DNA of 64,000 nt from Marisa cornuarietis (GCA_004794655.1 SMMW01000555.1:2876001-2940000); one strand, 5' to 3'. Positions 33,216 through 46,044 are shown, counted from the first letter of the stretch. Notes: generated from the sequence alone by a model not told the origin. Numbers and translations: made by a program.

Positions 33216-35667
33216 TCCTATATTTGGTTAAACTCGATACTTCATGAGGGAGCACGTGTAGCTAACCCTTCTTCTTCCTGACATGCCAGCTAGCAGGACT
33301 GAAGACCGTTTTCAAGAAGAGAAAACGAGGAAAGGAGGAGTGTGTGTGTGTTTGTTGTGAGGAAGGGGTAGCTGGAATTTGACGGCGGTGCAAAGGCCTA
33401 GTTCCTTGTGCTCATGGGGGCAAATAAAAATGCGGGTGTAATTGTTTGATGAGAGAAACACTCTGCTTGGTAAGCCAAACCTTATTGTCTCGCGCGCCGA
33501 GATGATGTCAGCTGAGCGGCGAAGTAAATTACATTACTTGCTGTCATGCATGCTCTGTCGCTTGGCGTTCTCTTCAGGGTGTCTCTTTTTATTTCTTTCT
33601 TTATTTTTTGTCTCCTTTCAAAATGCACTTCTCGTTAAATTTGTTTAGGCTCCTCCGGTAAAGTTTTTTTTTCTAAAAGCTTTCCGTTACTTTCTTCTTT
33701 TTTTTGTCTTGTTACTTCATTTCTACCTGCCGCCACCCAGAAAAGGGAAATATAATAAAGTAATAAAAGTTCACCTCTTGCAGTCTGTTAAAAGTTCTAT
33801 TTCTCTTGCTCTGAAAAAAGGAGCAGGAAGGTGTAATGCAGTACGTAGGAAGATCGAATAAAACTTAAATCATTCCACTTAGTGACAGATTTGTGAAAAA
33901 TGTAAGAATAAATTTTGCTGTTTCGCTGTTTGAATCGTTGGACACTTTGAAAACCTGATATTTCCTTTTTTTGTTGTCGTTTAGAGGCGGGGTAGTGGGG
34001 TAGGGGGTAGAGGGGCAGAAAAGGAAGAATGTGAAGGCGAGACTATTCGCTGTGCTGAGGCTGAGATAATAAAAAGATGAGGCCTTAAAATAAAGGATGA
34101 GGTCTCAAAACTGTGTAGACAGAGATGTTACTGGCCAAACCTCATTTTTGTGATACTAAAAAGGAGAAACGCGGTTTTGCTTGGTTTCTTTTTCACTCAT
34201 TTTATCCCGCAATATTGACTAACTATTGAGAACGTTAATTATATTTATTTTATCAAATAACACTGACTCCATCTTTCGTGGTCAAGAAGTTTTTTAAAAG
34301 AGAGTTTTTATGCTTGACCTTTATGTGTTTTTGCTAGTTTGCATTCGCCCCTTGCGGTTCAACATCCTGCCAATGAGCGATGCTGACTTTCTGTCAATCA
34401 CTTTTTTCCCCCTTTCTCACTAGCAAGGGGCTGACGGTTATGCCGACAAGATGCCCCTAAAGGCCAGTCAATTTTCTGCTGACGACAGCCTTTGTACCCT
34501 CAAACCCCTTCTAACACCCTCCCTTCGCGTTTGTGAATTCCCTTGTCAAGGGCGACAGTCTTGTCTAATTGCTAACTTTCACCATTGTCGTCTCTTCATC
34601 ACCGTTTGACTACAAAACCTATCCATCCATGTCTGTAGAGGATTTCCTCATCTCAGAAGAAAGAAGAAGAAGAAACCCTGTTGCCTTTTCTTCCTCTTCA
34701 AGTCGATTGTTCCTTCTTCTTTAATAATAGGTAAAACATTATGACACGATTATTACTGACATATTTTCTCAATCTGCAGGTGTACTCTCTACAAGTTTAT
34801 AATGCACAGTCTTCTGCCTCTAATTTGTATTGCTGTGTCTAAACTCTGACATTGGGAGTACTTTGTTCGCGATCTTATTTTGCGGTTATTTTGACTATGA
34901 TGTTCTGCTGTATTATTTTTTTGTCGAAGATTTTATATTTCTGCTATATTGTCTATGGTCATTGTTACACAGCATTCATACTGTCATTATTGCTCTGTAT
35001 TGTGTCTCTTCACTTCCAAGAAAGAAAGGACATGCTGTATCATAAGACTATTGTCTATCTTCTCTTTCTTAGTTGAGACCGATTTTAGGACACCATAAAG
35101 CATTCTGAAATATCATCGGTCGAAGTTGAATGGCCGGATGATTAAAGATCTGAATGACATTTACAGCAGAGCGCAGCGAGAGCTCACCAGTGTCAGGGTG
35201 ATTAAGAAGCTGAAATATTTCAAAGCCAGCATGCTGCCAAAGATTTTTAGGGTTTTTCTTCCAAAAACTTTCAGGAAAGTAAAAAAATAAATAAAAATAA
35301 AAATGCGATGGAACTAAAAGAACCTTTGAAAAGAGCTTCTATGATAGTCTAATGTATTTTCCTAGGCAGCCACTAAAGAGACAAATCGGGTTCAGAATTT
35401 GTTCCTAATGATTGGGAAAAGTTATAGGCACGATACCTTTTCCCCAAATATAAATGCTTTCGTTCCCGAGAAACATGCTGACAAAGATCACCATTTACAG
35501 AGAAAAGTAAATAACATGCTAGCGCTTGTTTATATTTCACTGATGTGTAAGCTTCAGCCGATGAAAGAACAGGGAACATTTATTTTAATATAGCACATTA
35601 TGACTGCGCGATTTCGACCATTTTCTGTGCTTGATGTATGAAGGTGTATTCTGCTAAAGAGGTATTC
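33216..35667. other. Non-coding; T-rich and G-rich patches
   Basis: Poly-T patches at 33665 and 33690-33710, and a G-rich stretch at 33985-34020 (GCGGGGTAGTGGGGTAGGGG) that could form a quadruplex. The block 34330-34560 is complex and T/C-rich. No gene or transposon family seen. Confidence 0.4.
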
Positions 35668-35755
35668 ACCCACTTCGGGGAAAATATTTTGCATTCATCT
35701 TTCCTATCATTAGAGAAAAAGTGCGCACTTTAATACTAGTTCTTTAAAGCCTTTG
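35668..35755 (+). repeat. Dispersed repeat family C, copy 3
   Basis: ACTTCGGGGAAAATATTTTG, CTATCATTAGAGAAAAAGTG, then ACTAGTTCTTTAAAG. Most similar to copy 2. Confidence 0.6.
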
Positions 35756-36160
35756 TGCAGAGGACGATGAGTGGACAGGTAGATGGTTAAGTTGGCAGAT
35801 TTGTGTCTAGCTTGATACTCTGAGAAATCCCCTCCCTCCTTTGGTCGTATGATTGGGTGTGTGGGTGGTAGAATCATGGCTGCACGTGCCACACCTGCAT
35901 CGTCCACGCTGGGCGTCATGACGTCATGCCTACGAGCATGCGCTCTTCGTGTTGACACTGGAAATGATGGAGGGAGGGGGTGGAATGCGTGCTGCATGTA
36001 CACAGCGGCCACCGAAAGGTTGGCTAAGACAAAATCGAAGGGGGAGCGAAGCTGAACGTATTGTCAACAGTCACGGCCCGCACACGGAGGGCTCTAAGGC
36101 TTTTTGCCGCAAGCCTCCCCCAGATGCAACGCACAACCTCGCCGAGGGTCTGCAGCAGCG
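35756..36160. other. Complex non-coding island
   Basis: GC-richer with ATCATGGCTGCACGTGCC and TGACGTCATG (a perfect CRE palindrome near 35920). No family match for the short frames. Possible regulatory DNA. Confidence 0.3.
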
Positions 36161-36210
36161 CTGTGTCATACCGGGAGGAAAGGCTCTGTGTCATACCGGG
36201 AGGAGAGGCT
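36161..36210. repeat. 25-bp tandem duplication
   Basis: Units at 36161-36185 and 36186-36210 begin CTGTGTCATACCGGGAGGA and differ at a single base (AAAGG versus AGAGG). It lies in a GC-rich island. Confidence 0.93.
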
Positions 36211-37187
36211 CTGGCTATTTTTGTCGCGGTGGGGCTGCAACAGACTGCCGTTTTCTTGCACGTTAATTATCGGCCTTGATTTGCGCCGGACTTTCAGGAA
36301 TGAGACGACGTTTCTCAAAGGGGATGAATCGAGGCGTGGTCATGTTTCATGCTCGCAGCTTTTCTGAATAAAGGATGGCGTGTTTCAGGAGGAAGAAGAA
36401 AAGCTGAATGCGTTCTTCCTCTTCTTCTTGCTTCTTCTCCTTCTCTACCTTTTTTTTTTTTACTTCTATTCCTTCTCCACTTCTTCTGCATCATCATCGT
36501 CTTCGTGTGTGGTCCTTTTATTTTCCTTTTCTTACTTTGTCCGTGACTCAAGGAACCAACGCTAACCTAGGCCTTTCTCATAGTGTGCCGTCTATCTGTC
36601 AAACAACTTCACCTTTCTAGACGGACCCCATACAGGGCTTAGAATTCGAGCTGAACGATGAACCTTTGAGGTAACAGGAATAACCCATGCAGCAAAGTTG
36701 TGGTATGCACTGATGACGAATCGCAGTAACACCTTTTTGATTGCACTTGGAATATTTCATGAGCGTTGCCTCTCTGACTCTGTTCCATTCTAGAAATGCA
36801 TATTTAGCTTTCGGGAAAATAACAAATAAAGATACATAAACCGTATAAAAGTCTGTTTGTTGACCTTAGACTTACTCATGAACAATTCAGCAGTCTTGAT
36901 CATCATTGCTTTCTCTCTCTCTTCTGCCTTTCACTCGATCAGATTATATCACATTGTCCTCCCCATCTTCTTCATTTTTACTGCTGAGCAGTTTTATCTT
37001 AGTTTCGTTACTAAACATATCGAGCTGCAGAGATCATTGTTAAAATATCTTTAATGTTACTGTTTGTAAAGGTTTCATTGCTCGTGGTCTTTTGTTTTGT
37101 GTGTTTCCCTCCACGTGTCCTTCTGTCAGAATAGCCAATTAAGTATTGTCTCTTATCATTAGTTTCAAGCAGAAACTTAAAAAATTT
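36211..37187. other. Non-coding; pyrimidine tract 36408-36530
   Basis: A T/C-rich tract (TTCTTCCTCTTCTTCTTGC and similar) explains the Ser/Phe- and Lys/Arg-rich frames. Nothing else is recognised. Confidence 0.5.
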
Positions 37188-37297
37188 ACCCTAGCAGTAG
37201 TACAGAATGCCAAATTAATGGATCCCATGGCGAAGTACACGGGTCCCATATACTTTCTATGGGACCCATATGACTTGGCATTCTGGGCTGCTTGGGT
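37188..37297. mobile_element. 110-bp hairpin / short inverted-repeat element
   Basis: CAGAATGCCAA at 37203-37213 pairs with TTGGCATTCTG at 37275-37285. The pairing extends outward with small gaps to ACCCTAGCAG at 37188 and CTGCTTGGGT ending 37297. Inside, GGGTCCCATA (37241-37250) and TATGGGACCC (37258-37267) form a perfect 10-bp stem with a 7-base loop. A third related word, TGGATCCCATGG, lies at 37219-37230. It could be a tiny MITE or a structured RNA; no target-site duplication is clear. Confidence 0.65.
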
Positions 37298-38220
37298 ATT
37301 TTCTTTATGAATTTCGATCTCTTATCAATATATGGTCTCCAAAGCTTTCATAAACTGTAAACCAAATGTCCTCGTTCAAGCAGGTATAATGGAAAGAGAG
37401 ACTGAAAGAAAAAGAATACAAGCATAAATACGATTGCCAGAACAAAACGGGTTACGGCGGGCGAGGGGTGGTGGTTGCAGGAGAATGGAAAGTGGGTTCG
37501 GAGACATGGGAGGAAATTCCCTGACGACGGCTTTGGGCCAGTTCTAATTTCACGTCACACGACCCCAGTTAACCCCTTTGGCACATCGACGGAGACCTGG
37601 CAACGACTTTGGCAATTAGGCGCCAGTTAGCGGTCTTGTCCGGCCGGCAATGCTTCAGCGTGGCAACAGTCAAACGACCGGCGCCATTGTTTCCACCGAG
37701 GACGGCGTGGCCATGATTTACATGCAAAGGGTCGACCAGATGCTCCAGCTAGCCGGTCCTCGTCCGTAAATTTCGTGTAAGTCCCTGGAGCAGAAAGCAG
37801 AGACTGCGGAACCCAGCTGTCTTCTCAAACCCTCGCCAGCCTCCCACCAGGCGTGAAACTCGTGAGGATGGTGCGGTGGTTTGAAGGAGGGGGAGTAGAA
37901 GAACAAAAGGGTGCTGTTGAAACGAGAAAAGATAATTAAGACCCCAAACAAGGCCAATGATATCTAACGCAAATAGTCTTTTGAAAATGATGATTGTTGC
38001 GGTGAGTAGTGCCCAGACAAAGAAGAGACCTATTAACTGCCCATGAAAGGGTCTGTAGATCGGTACACTCCTGGAAATCTATGGGTAGTTATTTATGTAT
38101 ATAAAGGAGATGAGAAGTTCAGTGTATCTGATCCATGATTCTTATCGAACAATTAGATATCACGATAGCCAAATATAGGAGCTAAAACTAACGTTTGGTT
38201 TACTGATATTACAGACACAC
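37298..38220. other. Non-coding; candidate regulatory island 37540-37740
   Basis: The island 37540-37740 contains GGCAATTAGGCGCC, TCCGGCCGGC, GGCGCCATTGTTTCC (SOX-like) and ATTTACATGCAAAG (octamer-like). It is free of simple repeats and lies in AT-rich surroundings. Word content suggests a developmental enhancer; unproven. Confidence 0.3.
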
Positions 38221-38345
38221 GGCAACAACAACCCCCCCCCACACACACACACAGAAACACGCACATTAAATAAAAACATTCTGACACACACGTAAACGAA
38301 CACATGCAGACAAATGCACACACGCACTCACAAACGGATAGCGAG
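38221..38345. repeat. Poly-C and degenerate CA-rich domain
   Basis: A C-run at 38230-38239 is followed by a CA array and scattered CACA/CGCA words to about 38345. Confidence 0.8.
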
Positions 38346-40097
38346 TACGCACGCACTCTTACACAACCTCATTTCGGGCAAAAAGATGGATTTCTGCCTT
38401 AGCCGCTAGCTGAGTTTGACTCACATAACTTATGGGTGCCCCTGGTGGCATTCTCCTCTGTCTAGCTCTACCGACAGTCTGGAAGAGGCGAAGAAAGACG
38501 ATGAAGAGAAGGAAGATGCTGCGGGGACGTAGAATGTTTTATGACAACAGAACTTGGGTAATCTGAGAGCACGCATCTCTCTTAAGGCTTTCCCCCACCT
38601 TTTTTTTTCTTCTCTGGAGCTCACGTGCACAGAATTCTGGGATGGTTGTAGACTTCAGGTGAAGCAGGCGGCGTCTTACTACCATCCACCCCATTTCATC
38701 CCCCGCTCCACAAAACTCATCCTCCTCCCAGTGGGGGCGAGATGTCGACCTCTCTAATAGTCTGCGTCAAGAAAAACAAAAACGTGCTTTTGAGTTTTTT
38801 AGGACGGACATGCGCGGAGGGCTGTGAGGAAGGTGCAGATTGCTCTACAACTCACTTGTATTCATTGCAAGTAATATTTGGTACCTATATTTCTGATCTC
38901 TTTTGATGCTTTTGTTTCATTGTAACTGGGGGGCTAGATGGAGGAATGGGGGGGTGCTTTTGCTGATGCATTTTTTTACCCGCTCCAGATCTGCTATGAA
39001 ACCGCATAGCCACCACCCTGTGGATGGAAGCACTCAGCATAATAAAAGGCTACTACTGTTGATACTATTACAATAAATAAATATGAACGTAAGAGGGTTC
39101 GAACTACTCCTTAAAGCACTTTGTCCACATGTGACGCCCCGGCTACCAGTACCGGCAGACTAGGATAACCTATAAGGAAAGAAAATTGTAAAAAAATTCT
39201 CCTTTGTGTGTGTGTGTTCTCGCGCGAGTTTTTTTTTATACATATCCACCATTGTAAAATATTTATCGATTACAGATATGCATCCATGAGTGAGTGTGTG
39301 TCCGCATTCACTCCACCATCAGTAACACGTCGTCTGCAACCAGCACCTTACACCCGGATTCTTAATCGGCCATGAGATTAACAACGATCACATCCTCTCT
39401 TATGCTTTGTCTCCTCGCTTGCCGACCATCCTCCCACACCTCCCTCACCCCCCTCACCCCTACCCCTTGCCGGAGGAAGACAGATGGAAACATCAGGCCA
39501 ACAAAGACATTAGGTCGTTAGGTCCGACACGTGGTCCTCACCCTGCCGAGGGTAGACGTGTGGACCCAGGGAAGGCGGGCTCTCCATCATCGTGTACAAC
39601 CCAGCGCTGAAGAAGCTTTAGACAATTTAAACTCAGCTTTCAGAGAATAAAACTGTCAGTTGTGTTTAACCGATAACTAGCAAACTCAACCAAGGTCTTC
39701 CAAAGAAATATACTGTTTCCCCACCCTCTCCCAAAAGCTAGTTTTAACCTAAACAGCCTCTTTTTTTCCCCCTGAATTCCCACCGTGTTTAACGTGAACT
39801 TCACGCTTCATACCTTTTAAATGATATTGCACTCAAACATCGTAGCTCAAACCGTTAAACCACGTTTTACACTTTTTTCTCCCCTCCTACCCTGCTCTTA
39901 ACTTGATGTTCTAACCTAAGATTCACATCAATCCTTATAGTTCATGCTTTTATTGTAAACGCACCCTGTCATAAATCCAGATTTTATTCCCCAGTCTTGT
40001 GACGATGATGCTTAAAATAGCCGCACAACCTTCACATGCCAGCTATCTGCCAGTACTGAAAAAGTCCGGCCTTACTCCGCCTCACCTATTATTTCCG

Positions 40098-40098
<1 letters not shown>
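38346..40098. other. Non-coding, nothing recognised
   Basis: G-run near 38950, (GT)n at 39206-39217, and AATAAA words at 39030-39080. CACTCAGCATAATAAAAGGC at about 39031 is reminiscent of a LINE 3' end, but no coding region supports it. Confidence 0.4.

Positions 40099-40131
<33 letters not shown>
40099..40131. repeat. (CAG)n array, 11 units
   Basis: Pure CAG units from CGACAG to GGCAG. The Ala/Gln/Ser frames across it lack coding context. Confidence 0.95.
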
Positions 40132-40132
<1 letters not shown>

Positions 40133-41146
40133 CAGAAAAATCTTTCAACGATGTTTTCATGACAATTTTTGCGCTGGAAATTTCATGTAAATGCTGCTGT
40201 TTTTTTTTACCCATTTATTTGAAAGACTATACTTTTTCTCTATTAAATTTGCAGTTTAATTTAATTTCAGTAAAATTGTCCTTCATCATTAAACCCATTT
40301 TCGTTGTATTACAAATTTGCTCCCCCCAGCTCCTCCACCTTCCCCCCAGGATAAACAACCTGTCACAGTATGGCGAGACTGCTTATTCCCATGCTGCATG
40401 TTTGGCCCCAAGCTGATTGTTCTGTTAAATGGATTTGTAGTCAAACTTCGTTCTACAGCCTTTCTATCCCTGATTTACGTTGGGCGGCACTGCTTGCTTT
40501 TTTCAATTATTTTTTTTATTATTTTTTAGGTGGGAAAAATCTATGTTCAACAACACCATCGCTTGATGTAACTCAAAGAACCCTTCAGCTTTTGCAGCAA
40601 CAATCGATGGAAACAGCCCGGCCGGGAGCCTAAAATAAAAGCCAATGTCTGCATGCCTTGATTACCCACAATAAAATGTCCTCTCCTAGGCAACAACGCA
40701 TGCCATTCTCGAACTAAATAAATAAATAAATAAATATTTTCTATTGTTTAGACCAAACTGGGGTAAAGAAAATAGGACACGACATCTCTTATTATTTAGT
40801 GTCAAATACACGACCAGATGGCAGCACTGAATTGTATTATGTCGGTCTGACTAAAAGACTGATGGACTGGTCATGTAATGAGACGAAGGTACTGAATGCA
40901 TACCGTATTGTATGTGTACTATTATTAATTGATATACAAATTTTGCTTTAATCAAGAGTCACAGAAATTGTGCGACGATGAGATGCAGCACAGCGGGAGG
41001 TGGGAAAAGTTAATCTACCCGGGATATCGGAGATACAGGTCAGTAGCGTGAGTGACAGGATTGTGAGGAGAATGTGTTTACTGTCATCACTCGAAATGAA
41101 GTGTTCCCACGAGAGTATCTGTCAACTACACTACAGTGATAGTATT
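40132..41146. other. Non-coding; (AAAT)n at 40716-40738
   Basis: AT-rich with poly-T at 40199-40208 and an AAAT/AATA tetranucleotide run. No family recognised. Confidence 0.45.
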
Positions 41147-41248
41147 ACAGCCATGATCCCGTTACGACCATAATCACATTACAGGTGTGATCGGGTTACA
41201 GATATAATCGTGTTACCTTTATGATCACGTAGCAGATATGACCATAGT
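41147..41248. repeat. Degenerate 17-bp minisatellite, six units
   Basis: Six ungapped 17-base units start at 41147, 41164, 41181, 41198, 41215 and 41232. The consensus is roughly ACAGATATGATCGTGTT. The GATC/AATC core and the final GTT are best kept, while other positions vary widely. Units are old but exactly spaced. No coding content. Confidence 0.85.
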
Positions 41249-44190
41249 ACAGTTAAGCAAAGCAAGAACGATAGAAAAAGGCATTACAGCAGTGTTGAAA
41301 GACGATTTATTTTCTACAGCCACGTAAAGAGAATACATTATTGATCCTTGAGTATAATTGTACACCAAAGCTCGTCAGTAATAATAACAAAGTGTGATTT
41401 TTACAGCGCATGATCACGCTCGCGAAGGTGCATGCTGTCAGCTGTTACAGACAAGGAAACACAGATTACGACGGACGGAAGGAAAAACAACTATGCAGAC
41501 AAAAGATTAAAAAAACAAAAAAGTAATATAAGCTACATAGCTTTCACCCAATCACTCATCAAAATAGCGAACGATTACCACAATGCCAATTACTCATCCA
41601 CTCATCAGACAACAAATGATAATGAAAATAAGCCAGTCACTTATCGACTTCTCGGATAGCCTAGCGATAAAAATCAAGCATTTAGATGAATGTCAACGAC
41701 TCCAAGCCGCAAAGCCTGCGGGAATTATGCTGTCTTGAGGGTCAACTACATCCGGGGCCTTTGGACTGGAGGGAAAGCAGTCTCGGATTGGACCAACACA
41801 TCGGGGTCCTTAGCTTAAGGACTGGATGTAAAACAGATTTGATGGCAGCGGGGGTCCTCTACCTGGAAGGAGCCGTGGATCACACAGGGAGCGCTGATAA
41901 GCTCCAGGCTCGCCTACCCTGCATTCTGTCCATACGACTGTTTCAGGATACTACCCCCTCCATCCGGTGGTGGGGTTGGGGGGGGGGGGTCTAGCAATGT
42001 ATCGACAGTAAATCAACATGGAGGTTATCCAGATACATTCGATCCATGACTGTGCCCTAAAATTGAAGTGGAACGAGCAGGGAGAAGCTTTTCTTTGCTT
42101 GTAAGTTTATCTGGATCTGGGTGCCTTAGAACACTTTCTCCTCCTTCGCTCTCTATGTGTGACACATCCACTGCCTTGAGAAGAAAGTGGGGGGAGATGG
42201 GTAAGTCCTGATTATCTGCCCTTTTGCAGGCTGTATCTAATGAAGGGCACTGCTGATTGTCGTTTACAAAAATATTAATGCTGTGTAAACAAAAACACTT
42301 GTTAGGAAACATCAGACAAAGCTTGTTAAGGCTCTTCATAAGAAAACAAACACTGATGAACGTGAGACCGGATTTGGAAAGTTTTAATGTAAAAGTCGTT
42401 CTTAACCGGGCAAAGGAGCGATGGCTGAAACGTTGGAAGTGACCCGAATGTCTCGTTGTATTTACAGATGTAATGGTACTGTATAGACAGATTGGCCATG
42501 TATTGATAAAGAAGTCTGGACTTAGCTCAGTATGTTGACCAAATTTCTAAAGTCCAGTACATTCGCCCCAAAACTTTGGTTTCCTGTGACCTTCACACGC
42601 AACTTTGTCAGATTTTGTCAAGAGTAAGACAGCATTTACCAGTTAGGAACTGGTGCTAAAAATCTTGTAAACACTTTGCAAAAGTGTGTTAAATGTTCAT
42701 CCATCTTTGTTTAAGGACATTTCAGGTCAGAATAAGATTATGAAATAAAACATGACTAAAAGAAACACTGCGTTGTCGGTCATGTGGTAACTGCCTAACG
42801 GCAATTTTTCTGATGGAAACGATAATGAATACCACACTTAGATATGTGACCAGACACCACGAAATGAGTCCTAACTTGAAAACAGCAGTCTGGCAGCAGA
42901 GGCCCGGAAAGGTGTTTAGGGTCAGCTGTGCGCAGTTTCACTTTTTGTGAAAATTAATTCCTTGCACATTAATCTAACAGGGAAATACACTGTTGCGTTA
43001 AAAGAGAAGGTACCCCAAGGCGATCACTCTCGATTTCCGCAGGAAAATGACAAAATTCGAACGCTGTTTGTTACCGTATCCCTATCAGAATCCCATCATA
43101 TCATACCTTACCGGAGAGTCCAGAATCTGTATTTTCATTATCTGTAATTACTGATTCGAATATTAATCAATCATAAGAGCTATCTACAAAAGATTATGAT
43201 GAGGTAAATGTGGTTCTTTATCCTGTCGCTATCCCATGGGATAATAAAATAGTGTCTAGACTTTGGTAACGAGAAGACACCCACTGAGCGGTTGGCGGAC
43301 AGGAAGGCAACTCGTTGCTTAAGAAAATCTTTCTTCGCACTTTCAAAGTACTGCTTAAAACGAAAGAATGGCAAAAAGTCATTTTACTGGTGAAGAATTA
43401 TTAGCTTTACTTAATTTGATCAATCTTTGTCTCTTACTCCGGCTCAATATTCAGAACAGCAGAAACTTGAAAAAAAATTACAGAATATTTCAGAAAAGTG
43501 ACACTGCAGACTAGCGAGCGACTTCAATGAATGTGAGTGTGAAGGGAAGACTTCTCACTCAATGTTGTGACTAGAAGGACAATTTTGGTATCAAAAGCTG
43601 TAAATTTTAATTATATAACAATTTTGAAATTTGTGGTGGCGGGTCACGTATGTGTTCGTTATGTTCAGCTCTGCGATGAGGTCTAGTAATGATTGAGTGA
43701 TGTGTAAGACGCTCGCCATATTTGGTTTCCCAATGTGCACTGGTCCAGCTGGATTTCTTTGTGTATCACAGAAGAGAGAGATGAGCAGAAACATACAGAA
43801 GATGATCATGGCTAATTGATTCAAGAGAATGCAGGCTGCTTAATGAGTGGCTTAGAGAATCGACCACCGGTACATTATCTACTCTTCCGGCATTGTAAAG
43901 AGGGCTTTTGTGGTAGAAGGTCCTGCATTAAAGAAACTAATAAAAGGAATAGAGGAAGTATAAAATGACTGTGAAATAAGCATGGCAGTGATACACAAAG
44001 CAAAAGAGTCTTGATGTGCTAAGCGTGAGACAAGTCCTAAAAATGGTTTACCTGATTACCTTTGCCGCAGGTCTGAACCTGATCGATGACGTCATGTTTC
44101 TGGCTTCAGTTGGGGAGTGGACACAGGTTAGAGAGAAGAGTGTGAGTGAGTGAGAGAGAAAGTTGGGGGGGGGTGAGAAAAAGGATGGCA
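41249..44190. other. Non-coding; long G-run at 41978
   Basis: A 12-base G-run at 41978-41989 is preceded by GGTGGTGGGG, a strong G-quadruplex candidate. The block 41690-41960 is complex and might be decayed coding sequence, but no motif was recognised. The rest is AT-rich. Confidence 0.4.
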
Positions 44191-44330
44191 AGAAAGTGAC
44201 TCCATGCTGTCAATGACGCACCTTGTCGTCTGCCCACGCGCCTAACGAACAGTGGGGTTGTAGAGGTCGTCTCGCTCGGTCTGGTTTCAAGCCATTAGCA
44301 GCTCTTTGTGCCGTAATGGGCTTTTAGCAT
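44191..44330. other. Complex island, possible regulatory DNA
   Basis: TGTCAATGACGCACC, CCATTAGCAG, GCCGTAATGGG and CACGCGCC words cluster in 140 bases without simple repeats. Candidate conserved element; inference only. Confidence 0.25.
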
Positions 44331-45947
44331 CTGGTGTTGTAAGATGATCAATGAACAGGCTTCCCTGCTGCAGCACACAAACCATTTCCTTTAAGACGGG
44401 CGGCGCTGTCGTGATGGGCTTTTTATCTCTTAAAAATGGATTCGTTGGTGAGCTGAACTATCAGGCTTTCCTGGCGAGCAGACAGACTGGCACACACACC
44501 AACAATCGCGGAGAGAGAGACAAACGGACGAATATACTAAGTGGCGAACTGAAAACCAGAATGAATGACTTTCAAACAGACAGAATTACACACCCGCAAA
44601 TGCACACGCTAGTGCAGAAATAGTTGACTATCTCATGTCGCCATCGTGCTAATGGGAATGACCAAAGTATTACTATAGGTGTTATGCTCAGACAGACCTT
44701 AAACAGGACTAAGCACGTTTATCTTTGGACACAAACTTAAACAGTCTACTTATTCATACCTTTATTTTTTTTTCAGCAGTCAAATCTTATGCTTTGTTCA
44801 AAATAGTTGAAGTTAACTTTCCTAAAAGTTTAAATATCTCCCTAGTCATCATTATTCCTAGTGCATGGTTTGTTAATGGCACAAGAGCTGGGAAATGATT
44901 TTTTCTTGCGTGTATTTACTTAGTGTTAGTGTTTTGTAAATATTGAAAAGACGCCCACTTTTCTCTTGAGCAAACATTCAACCTCCAGCAGGGAGTTCAT
45001 TAGGCAACCAATGAAGTGGCTAACTGATGTTTTCACACTGAAAGAGGTCGCGGACAAGAATGGAGAATAGTTCGCTCGGGCTTACCTCTGATATAAAGAG
45101 CCCTAAGGAAGTATATTTCAAGGAAAAAGAAAACTTGGCCGATTGATTAACAGTTACTGTCCACTGCCTATGAAAACATGCTGTGCGGAGGCCTGGTCAT
45201 AGGACCTGGGCTAATGGCGCAGTTCTAGATGAAGGGGCCCGCCAGAGGACCGTGCGGCGAGTATTGGTCTTCACGCATTCCAGAGAGGATGCAGCGGCAG
45301 AATTTTGGGGCAAAGATTGCAGCCTGGGACTGCACGTGCTGTATGGCTAAAGCCCAGGCATATTGATTAGCTCTTTGCTTGATTACCTGCATTGTCCTCT
45401 TGCGAGAGGCACATCGAATTGGTAGGTTGGATGGAGAAATGAAGAGAAACCGAGAGAAGCACGAATAAAGGAGGGGGTGTTTGGAGGGGAGTTGGATGAA
45501 AGGGGGGAGGACATTAAAGCTTTTGCGTGGGCATGATCGTCGTCGGGAAAATGTAGATGTCGGAGGTTGACCCGCGAGGAACTTAAGATTAGACATTTGT
45601 AGGAAGATAGTGCAGCGTTTTCTCGAAATAACGGCAGTTTACGGCAGCTAGGGCAAAGAAGTGTGGTTGGTGATGGGGGGGGGGGATGAGACAGGGTAGG
45701 CAACTTGTTTGGCTGCAAACTCGTTGAAAGAGTACCTGCTTCGTCAGACACAGCGTCGTCAGGAAGACAGAAGAAGGTTCAAAGTTCAGTAGAATTTGGC
45801 AAAGTTTCAACCAACTTTGTTTAGACGAGAAAACATTTGTAAAGTGTTAGTCGAGAATTGGATATCACGTGACCTGGAACTACATCGAGAAAGGATTAAA
45901 TCCATCGACTGATGTAAATGACTGATGCATATCGTGGAAGACTCTCT
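44331..45947. other. Non-coding, nothing recognised
   Basis: A G-run at 45676-45686. The minus frames of 122-123 codons at 45225-45751 have no family match and overlap each other in different frames. Confidence 0.45.
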
Positions 45948-45988
45948 CACACAATCTCTCACACACACACATTCTCTCTCTTTCTCTT

Positions 45989-46044
<56 letters not shown>

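Noticed and set aside
38990..39080. Possible LINE 3' end with AATAAA words
   Set aside because: No coding region upstream and no second copy in the window to compare.
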